64,000 nt of DNA, taken from Rhodamnia argentea. Lineage: Eukaryota; Streptophyta; Magnoliopsida; Myrtales; Myrtaceae. The position numbers were made by a program, and so were the translations under genes. The stretch is from positions 22,833,015-22,897,014 of the forward strand of contig NC_063157.1 of the NCBI RefSeq assembly GCF_020921035.1, written 5' to 3'. The notes below the pieces were generated by a model. That model was not told the origin of the DNA. It saw only the letters and a program-made list of their open reading frames with translations, and searched no databases. Below, in pieces: positions 1 through 23,654 of this stretch (position 1 is its first letter; each line of letters begins with the position of its first letter).

Positions 1-10592
<10,592 letters not shown>

Positions 10593-13500
10593 TTCTCTCT
10601 TCTCGTCGTCGTTTTTACTCCCGACGGTGGGGCTTTTTAACGGACTAAAACAGTGGGACTGTGTAGGGTTTTCTTTTCTCCTCTTTTTTTTTTCTCGGAA
10701 TTTTCTTTTTTTCTCAGTTTTTGGGATTATGTATATGTGGAATTTGAATGAAAGCTATTTATTAATCGGATTAAGCAGATCGGCACGAGTTTAGTATAAG
10801 CTTAAACTCGCTAAAATAGCGCCCAAGCGGATCGGGTTTTTATGCCCTGTTATATGCCAAAGCTTCATAAATATTTCCAGATAATCAAGCCACTCATTTA
10901 TCTAATCGATAACGAATATAAATATGTCTATGTTTCCAGAGAAAGTGATTTCAAAAAATTGATTTTTCGGGCTTTCATTTCTTTGGTTCGTAAAAAATGA
11001 TGAGTCAATAGAAAGCACTTTCCGATCTACCGAAATTTTGATGTATAAATTCGGGAAAGTAAATTCCTCAACTTTTCAAAATTATCTTTTTGATTTTATG
11101 AATATAATATTTTTATATTTTATATTATATTATAAAATTTCTTTTTTTTCGTTTCCCTCGGCCAGTTGTCGACCCTCAATGACGGCCCATGACCAGCCAT
11201 TGGTGCAACCTGACGAGGCTTGAGCTTATCGGCAATCTCGAGCCTCACCGGACGAAGCTTAGCCTCGAGCTCATCGAATTTGCCCTTGAGGTCTAGCCTC
11301 GCTCGCCTTCGGCCGTCAAGGCAGCGAACTCGAGTTCGCTCGTGGCGGTCATTGGCCATTCGTGGTGGAGGAGTCGCGGCGTTGGAAGAAGAGGAATTGT
11401 AGTGGAGAAGGAACGTGAAGGAAAAAGAAAGAAAAAAAATATATTTTAATTTTAATTTTTTTTTATTGATATAAAGTTATGAGATTGAATCAATTTCCAA
11501 ATAGAATCCAAATACCATAAAATATTTTCGGCCACACATCACCAAACAAAGGAAAGCTAACCATTTTCTTGAAAAAAAATTCCCGAAAAGTATTTTTCAT
11601 TTGTATATAATTCTGACCAAACAAACGCATCCTAAAACGTTATACTATTCGCACGTTGTGATTGTTTAGATGGACTGGTGATGATACTTTTTAATAATAA
11701 AGTACTTAATTTAAGATAATTAATGTTTTAAAAAAAATAATTTGCAAAATCCACTTCGTTAATTTCATGTTTATATCAAATAGACCCATGCCATTTTTTT
11801 CACCGTAAAATATGACACGTCTCAATTTATCGAGCCAACAGAAATAATCTCGAGAGAGCTTATAGATCAAAAGTACTAGATAATTTTGTTGATATATCCA
11901 CTTACTTCAATACCAAATTTCTTTTGAAAGTTTAGCGAGGAACGGCTTTTTTTTTGGTTGGAAGGAAACTTTTCATTTCACTTGAACTAGATGTATATAA
12001 CTTTAGCACAGAAATGCAAACCCCACAACACAAGTAAATCTAAAAAACAAATCAACTTGATACGCTTTATAGAGACTTGCTCATTTTACAAAGATAAAGA
12101 CAGATCTATCGTGGCAAAACACAATTGGCAACCGATTGCTGAGATTTCCCTCTCCAGCTACGGCTTTGCGTGCCTAGGTTCGGCGTCCCAACAATGAATA
12201 AAAAGAGGTTTAGATTTATCGATTCATTATTCACATTCTTTCTTTTATCTCAATATGCTAAAACTTTAACTAATGAATAAAAAGAGATTGCCCTCAACTT
12301 TAGAATAACCGTACTAAAGAATTGAACAATAACAACGAGCCAAAAAAAAAAGAAGAAGACAAAGTTCTTCTAAGAAATGGAAAGAGAGTCAGAATGAAAG
12401 GAAAAGTAGGTTTAAATTTTAGGAAATAATTAAAACAAAAAAGGTTAGTGCAATTTCTCAGATTATATACTCTATTTATAATATATATTCATATTTTTCG
12501 AGAATTTTTCACGTAAAGTTTGAAATGATCGGGCAAGGTAGTTCTCTACTTATCTATTGATAAAGGAGAGTTGAAATCGACACACCTAAAGTTCGGAGAT
12601 TCTATTATTTTGTTACTTCCATCTTCTTTTGATTTTCGCATTCTCCTTCTACCTTGTTATTCCTTTTTTTTTTTTTTTTGTTTATGTGTGAATAGAATAA
12701 GACCCCTTCACAAATTAGCAACATAGAATGCGATGAAGTGTAATTTTTATTTTTTTTTGCATGTAGACCGCAATATTATTGGGAAAATCTAGATTAACTA
12801 TAAATTATGGTATGCACAAAAAAATAGATATGAAGCAAGAGCATTTAACATGCTAAGTTTTACCGTTAGCAAAATATAAGTAGCACAATAACGGAGAAGG
12901 CCTTCAAAATGACAAAGTCTCGAAGAGGCATAGAGACAAAAAAAAAAAAGGGGAGTAGAAGTGCAATCTAGTTAATTATTTTTTGATTGGCAACACAGAA
13001 TGCATCCTAACATATATAACATAAATGGGTGATATTGTAAAACACCAGACGGGGAATGTACAATTTACATCATAATTATTCTCGTTAACGCGAGCCTTCG
13101 TTACGGTGCAAGTGGGGTTAGAGCCAAAATTGTCTTACGATGGGCACAAGTCGAAACAACTGGATGATGAATCAAGATTTCACAAGGCTAGACAGGATCG
13201 AAACTCGTGAACAGAGAACTTCAAACGACTTAGAAATAAGTCCTATGATGATTGGTCTGCCGTCGCGATGAGTTTACTTCACAAAGTACAAGTTGCTGAA
13301 TCATGATTACACATGTGCTTGTGGCCTTTATTTTTGGGACTCGAGGGGTGCTTGATGGGACTTGAAGTAGCCGAACATCTGTCCCCGTGCCTTGGGTTAC
13401 AAAAAAATTGTCTCAAAGAGCGATTTTCTTTTTTGATATCTTGATCTTGTTTTGTTTAAAGATTAAAATCTTATTCGTATGATGTAAAATCAGACGGTTG

Positions 13501-13922
13501 AAGTGAAAAATATATTAAGTGCGGCATCTACCTATAGAGTATTTTATCGGGAAAGCCGTCACATGTTATAATCGTGTCGTGTCGAGAAGTGTCATAATTT
13601 GTGTGGTTGGCAACAAGTGTCTTAAGGCAACCTAAGGTTTAACACCTTACAAGAGTTTCATTTTTTCACCCATTTCTTCAAGAGCTTAGAGGGCCCCACT
13701 GACCAGCCCCCTCCCGGACAGCGATCAGCCAAATCACGACCGTCGGATGCGATCACAACCCTTCTCTGACCTCGAAAAGTAAAACCCTCCTTGAACCCTC
13801 AAACGACGAAGTGAAATCAGCAGTCTCTTCCTCTCTCGCTCCCTCGCTCGCTACCACCGAAAGCGTCGCAGCTCCAGAAGCCGAGCGGAAGAGGAAGCGG
13901 AGAGGAAGAGAAGGGGTCGGCA
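10593..13922. other. Intergenic region between divergent PRMT6-like and TOM40 genes
   Basis: About 3.3 kb separate the two start codons. Bases 10593-10650 should be the PRMT6 5' leader on the minus strand, and roughly 13810-13922 is a purine-rich TOM40 leader. Between them lie a degenerate repeat near 10930-11640, several A- and T-runs (for example about 12661-12680 and 12941-12952) and otherwise unremarkable AT-rich DNA. No gene is supported. Confidence 0.75.
10930..11640. mobile_element. Degenerate MITE-like repeat with GC-rich core
   Basis: AT-rich arms that contain TTTTTCGGG and its near-complement CCCGAAAAGTATTTTTC flank a GC-rich core at about 11155-11400 with repeated CTCGAGC/GCCTCG words. 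The whole resembles non-autonomous elements common in woody plant genomes. I could not find clean terminal inverted repeats or a target duplication, so the limits are approximate. Short reading frames in the core are most likely by-products of its base composition. Confidence 0.4.
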
Positions 13923-16900
13923 ATGGCTGGTGCGGTACCTCCCGAAGCGGCGAAGGCTGCGGCCACAGAGAAGGCGGCTCCCGAGAAAGTGGACTACTTG
14001 AACCTCCCGTGCCCTATTCCGTACGAGGAAATCCACCGAGAAGCTATGAGTGAGTTCGGTTTCAGATCGTGCGACGAATCACTAGCTCCAATCGTTCTTT
14101 TTCCAATTCGTGATTCCGTGGTAGTTCGAGTCCCACTGTTGAGGTTCCAGCAAGCAATGAGTGTCGATAGCTGTGTTGTTGTGGGATGTTCTGTTGGGAA
14201 TGGGTCTGGCGTGATCTGTCTAGGTTTTTAGCAGTAGTGGGTAGGGAATAGAGATTGGATTAGTTGATGGGTCTCGTATTCAAGCTTGTGTTGAGAAATG
14301 GTAAACGTCGTTCATTTTGGACTGCTGCACTGTGGTCATTTGCTTATTTTCGCGGACAGGGTCGTAGTTGTTGGGGGTTTGAAGCATCCAGTGTTCCAAG
14401 ACTAAATATAAAGTATCCAACGGCATTTCATAGTAAAGATAGATGTAGATATATTTGGGCTATTGGGCAGTCGGGCACGAGATCGAGAAAATTGAGAGGT
14501 GCAAGGGAAAGTGGCCTTTTTTTTTTTGACTTTCGAGGTGTTTGATTATGTTATTGGATACAAGACCTTGGTAAGCTGCAGATGCATTTCTGAAGAAGAG
14601 TTCATTTCCTGTGCATGTTCTTGATTTTATTTTTAGATTGCTTGTGAGGTAACTGTTGGACTTAGACCAGTGGTGAAAGACATGCAGGATAGAAAGCTAT
14701 ACTGCTCTCTTCAGCTGCATGGGTTCCAAAGAGTAACAGAATTTATCCCTCTTTTCCAAGTTACTGTCTCTGCAGCGCAACCCTGCTCCTCACCCACATC
14801 GCAATTTCTGTAGTGGCTTGCCTATGCTCCAAAAACTGCTCAAAAGCCAATATAATCTCTTTTTGGAGAGTGGAGATTTCTCATTTTTGACTCACATCGA
14901 AAGATGAATTCAATAATGTCAACTCTTCCTCATGCATTCGACCAAATGATTCTTGTGAATTGGAGATTTTGCAATTCAAGAACGAATAAGGAGTAGGTTG
15001 GCGATGGTTTCTGACAACATGTTGCATGGAGAAATAATCACATTTACTAAATGTGATAGACCGCCAACAACAAGATTCGGTTGGATTTGAGACCTAGGTT
15101 CTTTGGCTTCTGTTTAATTTGTTTAATGGTCCTGGATCAACTTGGCATATAGGAATTTCATTTAGGAAGAACAAGCAATTCTGTCTAATTCAGTTCTTAA
15201 TCTATCCAGAACATGATGTTTACAGGTAATGGAAAATTTTACAGATGATGGTGCCTACTTATTGCGTCTTTAAGAAAGTTCTGGCAATATCCTCTTGTAC
15301 ATTGACTACTGAATATCTTATTTTATTTATACAGTGTCTCTGAAGCCGGACCTTTTTGAGGGGTTTAGGTTTGATTTTACCAAAGGACTTAATCCACAAT
15401 TTGCTCTGAGTCACAGGTAGATTTGGCTTGGTTGCTTAATATACTTGGTTTGGTTCTATATTTACTTGAGCATTTTACTTGTGCCTATGCTTATTTGAAC
15501 TTGTCATTATCCATCAGTGTGTCTATGGGAGCTGCTGAAATTCCTTCTCAATCTTCTGAGACTATCAAAATCCCCACTGCCCAGTACGAGTTTGGTGTTA
15601 ATTTTATGGACCCAAAGGTACGGTCATTCTCTGTTGGATTTCTGAAATGATGGTATTAATTCTGCGGTGTTAGTAGCTGTTGTTACCACTACTATCTCTC
15701 CTAATATTTGTTTGAAGGGAGTCACACTGTTTTTAATCTTAATACAGTTGATGCTATTTGGGAGGCTTTTGACGGATGGTAGATTAAATGCTAGAGTAAA
15801 GTGGGATTTGACCGACAATTTTTCTTTCAAGGCTAATGGGCTGGTACACATTTACTAGATCATCTCTCCCTTTTTTGTCTTCCTATTTGGGTTTGAAGAC
15901 TGTTTCTTATGTTGTGAATGATTAACCTATAGCTTTTTTCTCAGCTTACCGGCGAGCCACATATGTCACATGGCATGTTCAATTTTGATTACAAGGTCAA
16001 GTTTGTTATTTTTTTTAATCATCTATTTCCTCCTTGCGCAGCGTCATAGTTGAAGATGCGCCTTTTCTGTTTCTGTAGGTTGTAGATATGCTCTCCCACT
16101 AGTGTTATCTATATTAGAGTTTAAGATAGCATTATCTTTTGCAAGAAACAGTGAGAGGTGCACCTTAGAGATCCCTTGCATCATAGAACTCAGAAATGGA
16201 TACTTTGGGGCGGTTTACATGTGAACTTGAGCCTTCATCTGATGGACTGATGGCTGTTGGGAATTCTTCAACGGTTGTGTTGCTGCTTTTATGCTATTGA
16301 TTTCCTGCTTAGCTTCTTTTCTTTTACTTTTATAGGGAAGTGATTACAGAGCCCAGTTTCAAGCGGGAAGTGGTGCCTTATTTGGAGCAAACTATATTCA
16401 GGTACGTGATAAATCTATTCATGCTGTGACTTTAATATCTCTTTTGCATGGTCAAGAATGTGAGAAAACTGAATCCATTTGTCAAGAATGTCTGTGGAAC
16501 TTATTAGTGAAAATGGAAGCTCTTCAATATTTATTTATTTTTCCTTTGATTGATGGAAGCTTTTCATGATGTACGAGTTCGCATCTTAACGCATTAAGTT
16601 GTCAAGGAATCGGCTGTTTATGTACGTGTGAAGAAGCATTTGCAAAAAAGGGCTATTTGAGGGGGTTGTTTACTCACGAACAATGATTTTGATAATATAA
16701 AAGGTCAATGAGATCCATAATAACGCAAGCATTTGCAAAAATCTCAAGATTGTAAAGTATAGACTATCTCTAAATAGAAATGAGGATCTCTAATCTATTC
16801 GTGTGTCAAATTTTGTGTCATAAGTGTGCACAGACAATCTTTCCTTTCCACTGCTCAATTAGTTACAGTTCTGACCTCTCGTGATTTCAAGAAAAGTTTA

Positions 16901-19609
16901 GTCCTTGGATGTCAAGAATATTGAGTTCGTGTTGCCTCATTTACTAGATACGTTGTCAAGGATTTCCCTGTACAAGTTTCTTCTTTGCATTCCATAGAGG
17001 AGCCAAAAGTTTATTTCAGTGTCATGAATTCGTCAAATTTTGGTTTCTTTTTCTTTGGTTAACAGCTATAGATCTGATAACTCGGGGCAGCAGAATGCTA
17101 TTACCTCTCCTGTGGAGATTCTCTTACCTTCCATGGTGTAGCTTTCATTGGCTCCTTTCACTCATCTTTTCTTGCAGAGTGTGACACCTCATCTTTCTTT
17201 GGGTGGTGAAGTATTTTGGGCTGGACAGCATCGAAAGTCTGGTATTGGATATGCTGCTCGATTCAACACGGATAAAATGGTGCGGCACCTTGGCTCTTGC
17301 CCTTTTTTGGTCAATCAGATTAAAGTTTGCTCTTTACTTACCGAATTCCATTATCAGCATTTTGCCCTTTGGAACACTACAAAACATATATGGATCTCAG
17401 CGATCTCTGTTTCCAATGATCATATTACCATTTTGCTGTCTCGTGTACATCTTTGGATGTGTTATGCTATTGCCATCGTGGTGAATGGTGATTCTTTGTT
17501 AGCACTCTGGTTATACAATATGATGCTTAACATAAATGTTGGACTGTTGGATTGAATTCTCAACTATCAATCACTTATGTACAATGTATTTAGCATGATC
17601 GTCACATGACGGAGGGTGTAGAGAAGATATATGGTTCTGTCTGGCTTTTGGAGAAGGTTCTTCTGTCTAAGCTGATTTGTTGAAAAACGATTTTCTTGTG
17701 CACGTAAGTGTGCATTCTTTAAAGATAAGAGGCGCAATTATAGTGCCCAGGTCTATGAGGTGAAGGTTTTCATTCCGTTCTTAAGACCTTTTTCATGCCT
17801 ATTATATTCTAGCCCTTCGTAGTTAGAATCAAGGGCCTTCTTGAATTACTAGAAGATAGGAGCTATTGCATTTCTTATCCATTTCCTTACTGCGAGGTTG
17901 ACTTTGTAAACGCTTCTCTTTATATGACTTGTATCCTCTGTCACGGTGTGTTTTTGTCTATATAGAATATAGATTACACTGTTCTTGATATTTTTCTACC
18001 TGGTTTTCCTCATTGTTGGAGTTGCTTTTGACGACAAATTTCCTCGAGCATCTGTTTAGTGATTTTCAAAAGCTTAACAAAAAGGCAAGCAGATTGATAG
18101 GTGCAGTTTACATTTTTCGTAGTGTGGTTTATAATCTTTCACAGAGACACATGCATTGTAACTCGCATCACTTATGGATGTACTTTTCCTGTCTGGATGT
18201 ACTTTGTGATTTTCTCATGGTCATTGTCATCGTTGCTAATACATACAGGTCGCTACAGGACAAGTTGCTAGCACTGGAATGGTCGCATTGAGTTATGTTC
18301 AAAAGGTGTCTGAAAAGGTGAAGTAGCTAGGCTTTCCATACCATTCTTTGCCTAAATTAGTGTTATTGAGGGTTTTCTTATGATTTTTTTACTTCTCAAT
18401 CAGGTTTCTTTGGCAACAGACTTCATGTACAACTACATGTCAAGGGATGTAACTGCAAGTGTGGGTTATGATTACCTCCTTAGACAGGTAGACCTTACAC
18501 ATGAAAATCTTTTTGTTCTTTTTTCATTGCATAAGATATGACTGGAGCCATCAACTTTCCTTAGTTACATTCAACTTGAGTTTTGAGTGGGTTGTATTTA
18601 ATTTTTGGGTAGTAATGGATTATTGCCTTATTAGCCAATCTTATTTCTACTCTGTAGCTTGTGCACAACCAACTACTATGTTTACACAGGTTAGTGTAGC
18701 TTGTCTATGACCACAAGAATTGAAAAATTGTCGCCACTAATTTCTTATGTTCATTATACGCGATTTTTATTTTCCAAAGGCCCTTAAGTTCCATCTTACA
18801 CTGTTACTGTGCCTTTGTAGCCAGCAGCAATGCTGCCATTGCTAGCACCGACATTGCCACTTCACATTTTGTACTACTACTGCCACTTTTAACGGTGCTG
18901 CTGCCACGATCTGCTCTAGCGACCTCTACATTTGCAATTCCATTTCTTTGAAATAGTGTTAAAAAAAAATTCATGCAAACTTAGTGGAATTACAAATGGC
19001 ACCAGAAATGTGAATTTGGTAAAGTTCAGTGCAGTGGTACTGAATTTCTTAATTATAATTTAAGAAAATGTCAGTCCTATAGAATTGCAAACCCATGCAA
19101 TTAAGCGCCTTTAAATATCTCCATTTGTCACTAGAGCATGTTTGTTGGTCTTGTTTTGTTGATTGGATTATCGTCACTTGATCTCGCTTTATTTATGATG
19201 ATAGATCACGAAAGATATCATTGTTAATTCGGTGTCAATGAGTTGGCACTGTTATTGTTTTACTTTATCATGCACTTTGTTGTAGTTTAATTTCATATCC
19301 CATGAGAATCTCTATTGGGAGGTGTCCTGGGAATGCTTCCCTTCCTTAACCATCTTTTGGCTGTTGCAGTCTCGGCTAAGAGGGAAGATTGATTCTAATG
19401 GTTGTGTTGCTGCGTTTCTGGAAGAGCGATTGAATATGGGTCTCAACTTCATACTGTCCGCAGAGGTAAGTAGCATGAGTTTGGTAGACAATTTTCCATG
19501 TCCGTCTTGAGCCCTATAACGAATATGGAACATGTTGTCTACATATATGCAGTTGGATCATAAGAAGAAGGACTACAAATTTGGTTTTGGCTTGACAGTG
19601 GGACAGTAA
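13923..19609 (+). CDS. TOM40: Mitochondrial import receptor subunit TOM40
   Basis: Beta-barrel channel of the TOM complex in the outer mitochondrial membrane, through which nearly all nuclear-encoded precursors enter. Eleven exons: 13923-14049, 15335-15416, 15518-15617, 15748-15843, 15945-15995, 16336-16401, 17178-17279, 18249-18317, 18404-18487, 19370-19465, 19553-19609. All are GT-AG with agreeing phases and yield 309 residues, the length I recall for Arabidopsis TOM40-1. Landmarks are [20 protein letters not shown] near the N-terminus, [71 protein letters not shown] and the C-terminal [17 protein letters not shown]. There is no presequence, as expected for an outer-membrane barrel. The start is supported by the matching N-terminus and an AGCAATGG-type context. 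The gene looks intact. Confidence 0.96.
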
Positions 19610-20754
19610 AATTTGATGCATGGAGCTGTTGATGAATTCTCTCTTCCCTTATTTCTGCTGCAAACTGCAAGTTTGTGGGTCGATTTTCCTCTCGATTACC
19701 GGAGAGCTTTTGTTGTACAATCCTCGAGTAAAATGGTTTAGCTAAATTTAGCAGCTCAAACATTATTCAAATGGCTCGGAGCCGTTAATTCTTTTTGCTC
19801 TTTTTTTTTCTTGGAATCATAGCTATCTTTTCTTGGAAGCTAGGTATGTTTTGTGCAAATTAACGACTTGCTACGACTTTTAATTCTGATCTTTCTTAGC
19901 GAAGCGAGATCTTTTTAGAGGATTTATACTGCGGATTAATGGTTGGACTTACCTTTGAATCTTTACCGTATTGACCTAACAAATGGTCGGGAGACTTGAT
20001 GGTTGATCTAATGGATTGTGTCAATTACAAAATTGACATTTGTATTTTTCCCTTAGCGAGATCCGGTCCGGAGGAGTGGGCACTGCGCACCATTTCTCGA
20101 ACAGCTTGATTGAACCCGATTGACTTAGGGAGTAGATTTTTTTTGGTCGAAACCTTAGGGAGTAGATTAAGCGCAGGCTTTTATCAGGCAATAGGATATC
20201 TAAGCCAAGACCGCCTAGGATGGGATCTATTCCTACCAAAGTTCTCATGTTTGGAAGAGAAAATGATATGGATTGAGCATTGGACTGCCCAGGATATGAG
20301 ATTATTGGGTTATTTACTTGATCTTCATTTTCTAATCTCTTTTGATTTGCAGTGGTGCTATAGTTGTCCTTCACAAAATTCATCACTATTATTATCGTTT
20401 GGTCGGGTCGGGTTCATAGCCACGCTGGATGTTCCTAATTTGATCTTGATGGTTCTTCATTTTGTCATGGATCCAATCAATGTAGCCTGTTGAATTTGTT
20501 ATGAAATGCTAATTTTTTTTTGGAGTTTATTAATGTGTTTATAGTAGCTTTGATCATTTTATTGATTCATAATAAACATAATTATTGGCAATTTGGAAAA
20601 AGTAATTTTTTTTGAATTTGTCGGAAGATAATGACTTTTCTAATAATTATAATAGTTATTATTTGTTTGTTGCAAGAGATTACCTAATAATCGACATTAT
20701 AATAAATTGGGTATCCGACGATGCGGGGGGCGAAAAAGGGTGCGGGGAGGAGAG
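19610..20754. other. Intergenic, TOM40 3' end to acidic-protein gene
   Basis: The first few hundred bases should be the TOM40 3' UTR. The remainder is AT-rich, with a 127-codon open stretch (20110-20493) and an overlapping antisense one. Neither shows a family signature, so I do not call them genes. The stretch just before 20755 is purine-rich and likely the leader of the next gene. Confidence 0.6.
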
Positions 20755-21387
20755 ATGAGGAAGAAGAGAGACGAGAGAGGCGCCGTTGACGAAGTGGATG
20801 AGCTCCTGCGAGCGGCTCAGGATGACGTCCTCTTGAAGCTCTCTCTCAACTCTCACATCGCCCGCTCCTCCTCCGACGATGTCGACCCCGATCTCACCCG
20901 TCGGTTCCACGCCCTCAAATCTCGTCCCTCCGCCCCCGCTGCGCCGTCGCACCCGCAGCCGCCCCCTAGGCCACCGGCTTCGGCTTCGGCTTCTTCTTCT
21001 CCATCTCCTCGTCAGGTCGATGCCGAGCTGAAGGCCGTTCTGGGCGATGATCTGTCTGCTAGATTCGCTGCCCTCAGAGGATCGCTGTATTCTTCATCTC
21101 CGTCTCCGTCCTCGTCCTCGTCTGCCGATGCGGCTGTGACTGTCGGCCCTAGTGCGGCAGCTGACGGTCGCGATCGGCTTGATACTGGTGAATTGAAGGG
21201 CCGCGGAGAGGATGATCTGAAGGAGGAAGATGAAGTGGAGAAGCTCATTCAGTGGGCGATAGACGCCGCTCGTCTCGATCCTTCTCCGCCTTCGGATGAT
21301 GACGATGGTCCCAACGACGACGACGACGACGACGACGACCACAGCGATGACGAGAGCGAGCAGAAGAACAAGCAGAAGAGCAAATAG
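20755..21387 (+). CDS. Single-exon acidic protein of unknown function
   Basis: A 210-residue uninterrupted frame starting MRKKRDERGAVDEVDELL. The frame stays open upstream to a TTG, but 20755 is the first in-frame ATG. The middle is Pro/Ala/Ser-rich. Two related short blocks, DPDLTRRFHALKS and DDLSARFAALRGS, are separated by about 65 residues, and a helical block EDEVEKLIQWAIDAARL follows. The C-terminus is an extended Asp run (GAC repeat, about 21314-21340) ending in KNKQKSK. The R-F-x-A-L-[KR] blocks recall short motifs in ANCHR/ZFYVE19-like proteins, but no FYVE or B-box domain is present, so this is only a weak suggestion. Strong GC content and codon regularity compared with neighbours favour a real gene. 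The product is probably soluble and partly disordered. Confidence 0.7.
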   Translation: MRKKRDERGAVDEVDELLRAAQDDVLLKLSLNSHIARSSSDDVDPDLTRRFHALKSRPSAPAAPSHPQPPPRPPASASASSSPSPRQVDAELKAVLGDDLSARFAALRGSLYSSSPSPSSSSSADAAVTVGPSAAADGRDRLDTGELKGRGEDDLKEEDEVEKLIQWAIDAARLDPSPPSDDDDGPNDDDDDDDDHSDDESEQKNKQKSK

Positions 21388-21606
21388 CGTGTAATCTCCT
21401 TATACTCCTCGTTATACTTCCATGGCTTCACTTGTATACTCTCCCTGCACGCTTGTATAGAAGATGCCCTCCATTTCTAAATCTAGGGTAATATAGTGCG
21501 ACAAGCATATTTTTCCCGGATTTCACATTGATTGTCGCTAGGTGTAGTTAATCCAGGACTTGAGCAATTTAGACTCGTGAGGGGTGGAGTAAGAATAGAA
21601 TAAAGA

Positions 21607-21880
21607 ATGTTCTGTGTCTATCTGGAAGCGGTTCAACAAGATATGCATCGAATTATGGATGAGATGATAGGCATGGAGAATAATTTTTATCCAGATTTAT
21701 CTGAGATTCCCAGTGCATTTGGTGCAAGGTTGGCGATTCTGGACGGAAGCCATCTCGAGAAGCATCTGTGTATTGAATTTGTCAATGTTCCTGGATTGTT
21801 CAATTTAGGCACTATAGATATCTGCCTGAAATTGGCAGTAAGGGAACAAAAAGATTGGATTTTAGCGAGTTGTTCCATAC
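21607..21880 (+). pseudogene. Unidentified coding-like stretch truncated at the LTR relic
   Basis: A 92-codon open stretch with reasonable composition (EAVQQDMHRIMDEMIG, LEKHLCIEFVNVPGLFNLG) runs into the start of LTR-derived sequence at 21881. It could be the 3' UTR of the preceding gene, an exon of a gene broken by the insertion, or chance. I recognise no family. Confidence 0.25.
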
Positions 21881-21944
21881 GTTAGAAATAACAAGATTGA
21901 CTTTTTCCTTGAAAAGGAAAGTTGAACTTTGCTTTGATATCAAT

Positions 21945-22429
21945 TGTTGGTTTGTGAAAGCTCGTATGTGAAATACAACAAAGAATGAAATGAATTAAAA
22001 GGAGGCCAACAAACACACAAGATAGAAAGGTGTTTAGTATATAAGAGTGTGCTTTGCAATGCACAATGAGGCTTGCAAAAAGCTTAGCTCTCTCTATTTT
22101 GAACACCTTTCTCTCTATGTATCCTACTCTACAAACAAAAGTTTTCTCGGGTATTTATAGAAACCGTCCACAACAGATCTTGCCGACTTGAAGAGGAAAA
22201 CTTCAATCTGAATTCAACAAGTTCAAGTTGCAAGATGCGGGGCCCTTATTCTTCGATAAAACTTCTGCATTGCAAGCAGTTTGAAAAGTCAAAAAATGAT
22301 GAAGTAAATTTCAGGTTCTATATCTAGAACCCTTTAATTACATCGACATATACCACCGCCTTGATGTGAGTAAGAGGAAAGTTCAACTTTTCCTTTTCAA
22401 CTAAAAAAATCAATTTTATTATTCTAACA
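21945..22429 (-). repeat. Copia LTR in inverted orientation
   Basis: Reverse-complement copy of the LTR at 23655-24184. Both share the TATA-like region, the GTTTGTAGAGTA segment and the CTATCTTGTGTG segment near the transcribed end. About 50 bases beyond its inner edge (22430-22482) match the end-of-pol and polypurine region that precedes the right LTR, also inverted. The arm therefore comes from the 3' end of a second copy of the same family. Confidence 0.8.
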
Positions 22430-23654
22430 GCCGCCCTTAAAATTGATTTTAGAGATTTATAACACTAAGCATCGTCTTTAATTTCTCAATGGCTTCCTCG
22501 ATGAGGAAGTTTACGTGGAGCACCCACGGGGCTATGAGAAGAAAGGGCATGAAAATTAAATTTACGAGTTGAAGAAAGCATTGTATGGGCTAAACAGGCA
22601 ACTCAAGCTTGGTATACGAGGGATTGATACATGCTTGTTGAAGCATGGTTTTCAGAAGTGCCCATATGAGGATGCACTGTTCAAATACTAACTATGATCT
22701 TATAGTGATATGCCTTTATGTTCATGACTTGATTTTTAGAGATATTGTGAAAAGATGTTTGCTAAGTTAGGGAGGTTATGACTAGCCAATTTGAGATGAC
22801 TGATTTGGGATTCATGTCATATTTTCTAGGCCTTGAAGTGAAGCAAACAAATGACACATATTTGTTTCACAACAAAAATATGCTAATGCTATTTTGAAGC
22901 GATTCAATATGAAATTTCCCAAATCTATTTGAACTTTGGTAGCTAAACAGTTGGAGCTAAAGAAAAAAGAGATGAGCTAATAAATCCCACTTATGTTAGA
23001 AGTATTGTTGGCAACTTAAGTTATAGTGGCTTCGACTAGGCCGGATATTACTTATGGTGTGGGAATTATTAGTCGGTTCATTGAGAAACTATGCCAATCA
23101 CATTTGCAGGCAGCAAAAAAATTCTAGAAGACGTCGGTGGAAGGCGTGATCATGGAATTTTATATTCTTACACTAACAATTTCAGTTTAGTGGTGTATAC
23201 AAACAGCGATTGGGCCTGCGATACTGAAATTCGAAAGAGTACTTCCGGATATGCGTTCTTTCTTGGATCATGAGTAATTTCTTGGTCTTAAAAAAAAAAA
23301 AAAAGTTATTGCACTATTGACAGCTGAAGCATAATACATAGTAGTAACTTCAAGGGCATGTCAAGGGATATGGCTTCGTAGGATGTTTTGTGAATTGATG
23401 GATGAATAGAAAGGTCTTACTAAATTGATGTATGATAACAAGTCAACAATTGCATAATTTGCATTAGACAAGAATCTTGTTTTTCATGGGAGAAGCAAAC
23501 ACATTGATATCAAGTATCATTATATTCTTGAGCTGGTAAAAAATGGTGAGATCGAGGTTGATTTTTGTAGGTCCGTAGATCAGATTGTAGATATTCGAGA
23601 AATTGAAGACAATGCTTGGTGTTATGGATTTACAAAATCAATTTTAAGGTAGGT

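Noticed and set aside
21094-21431. Val-rich and Ser-rich minus-strand frames opposite the acidic gene
   Set aside because: Shadows of the GAC repeat that encodes the Asp run.
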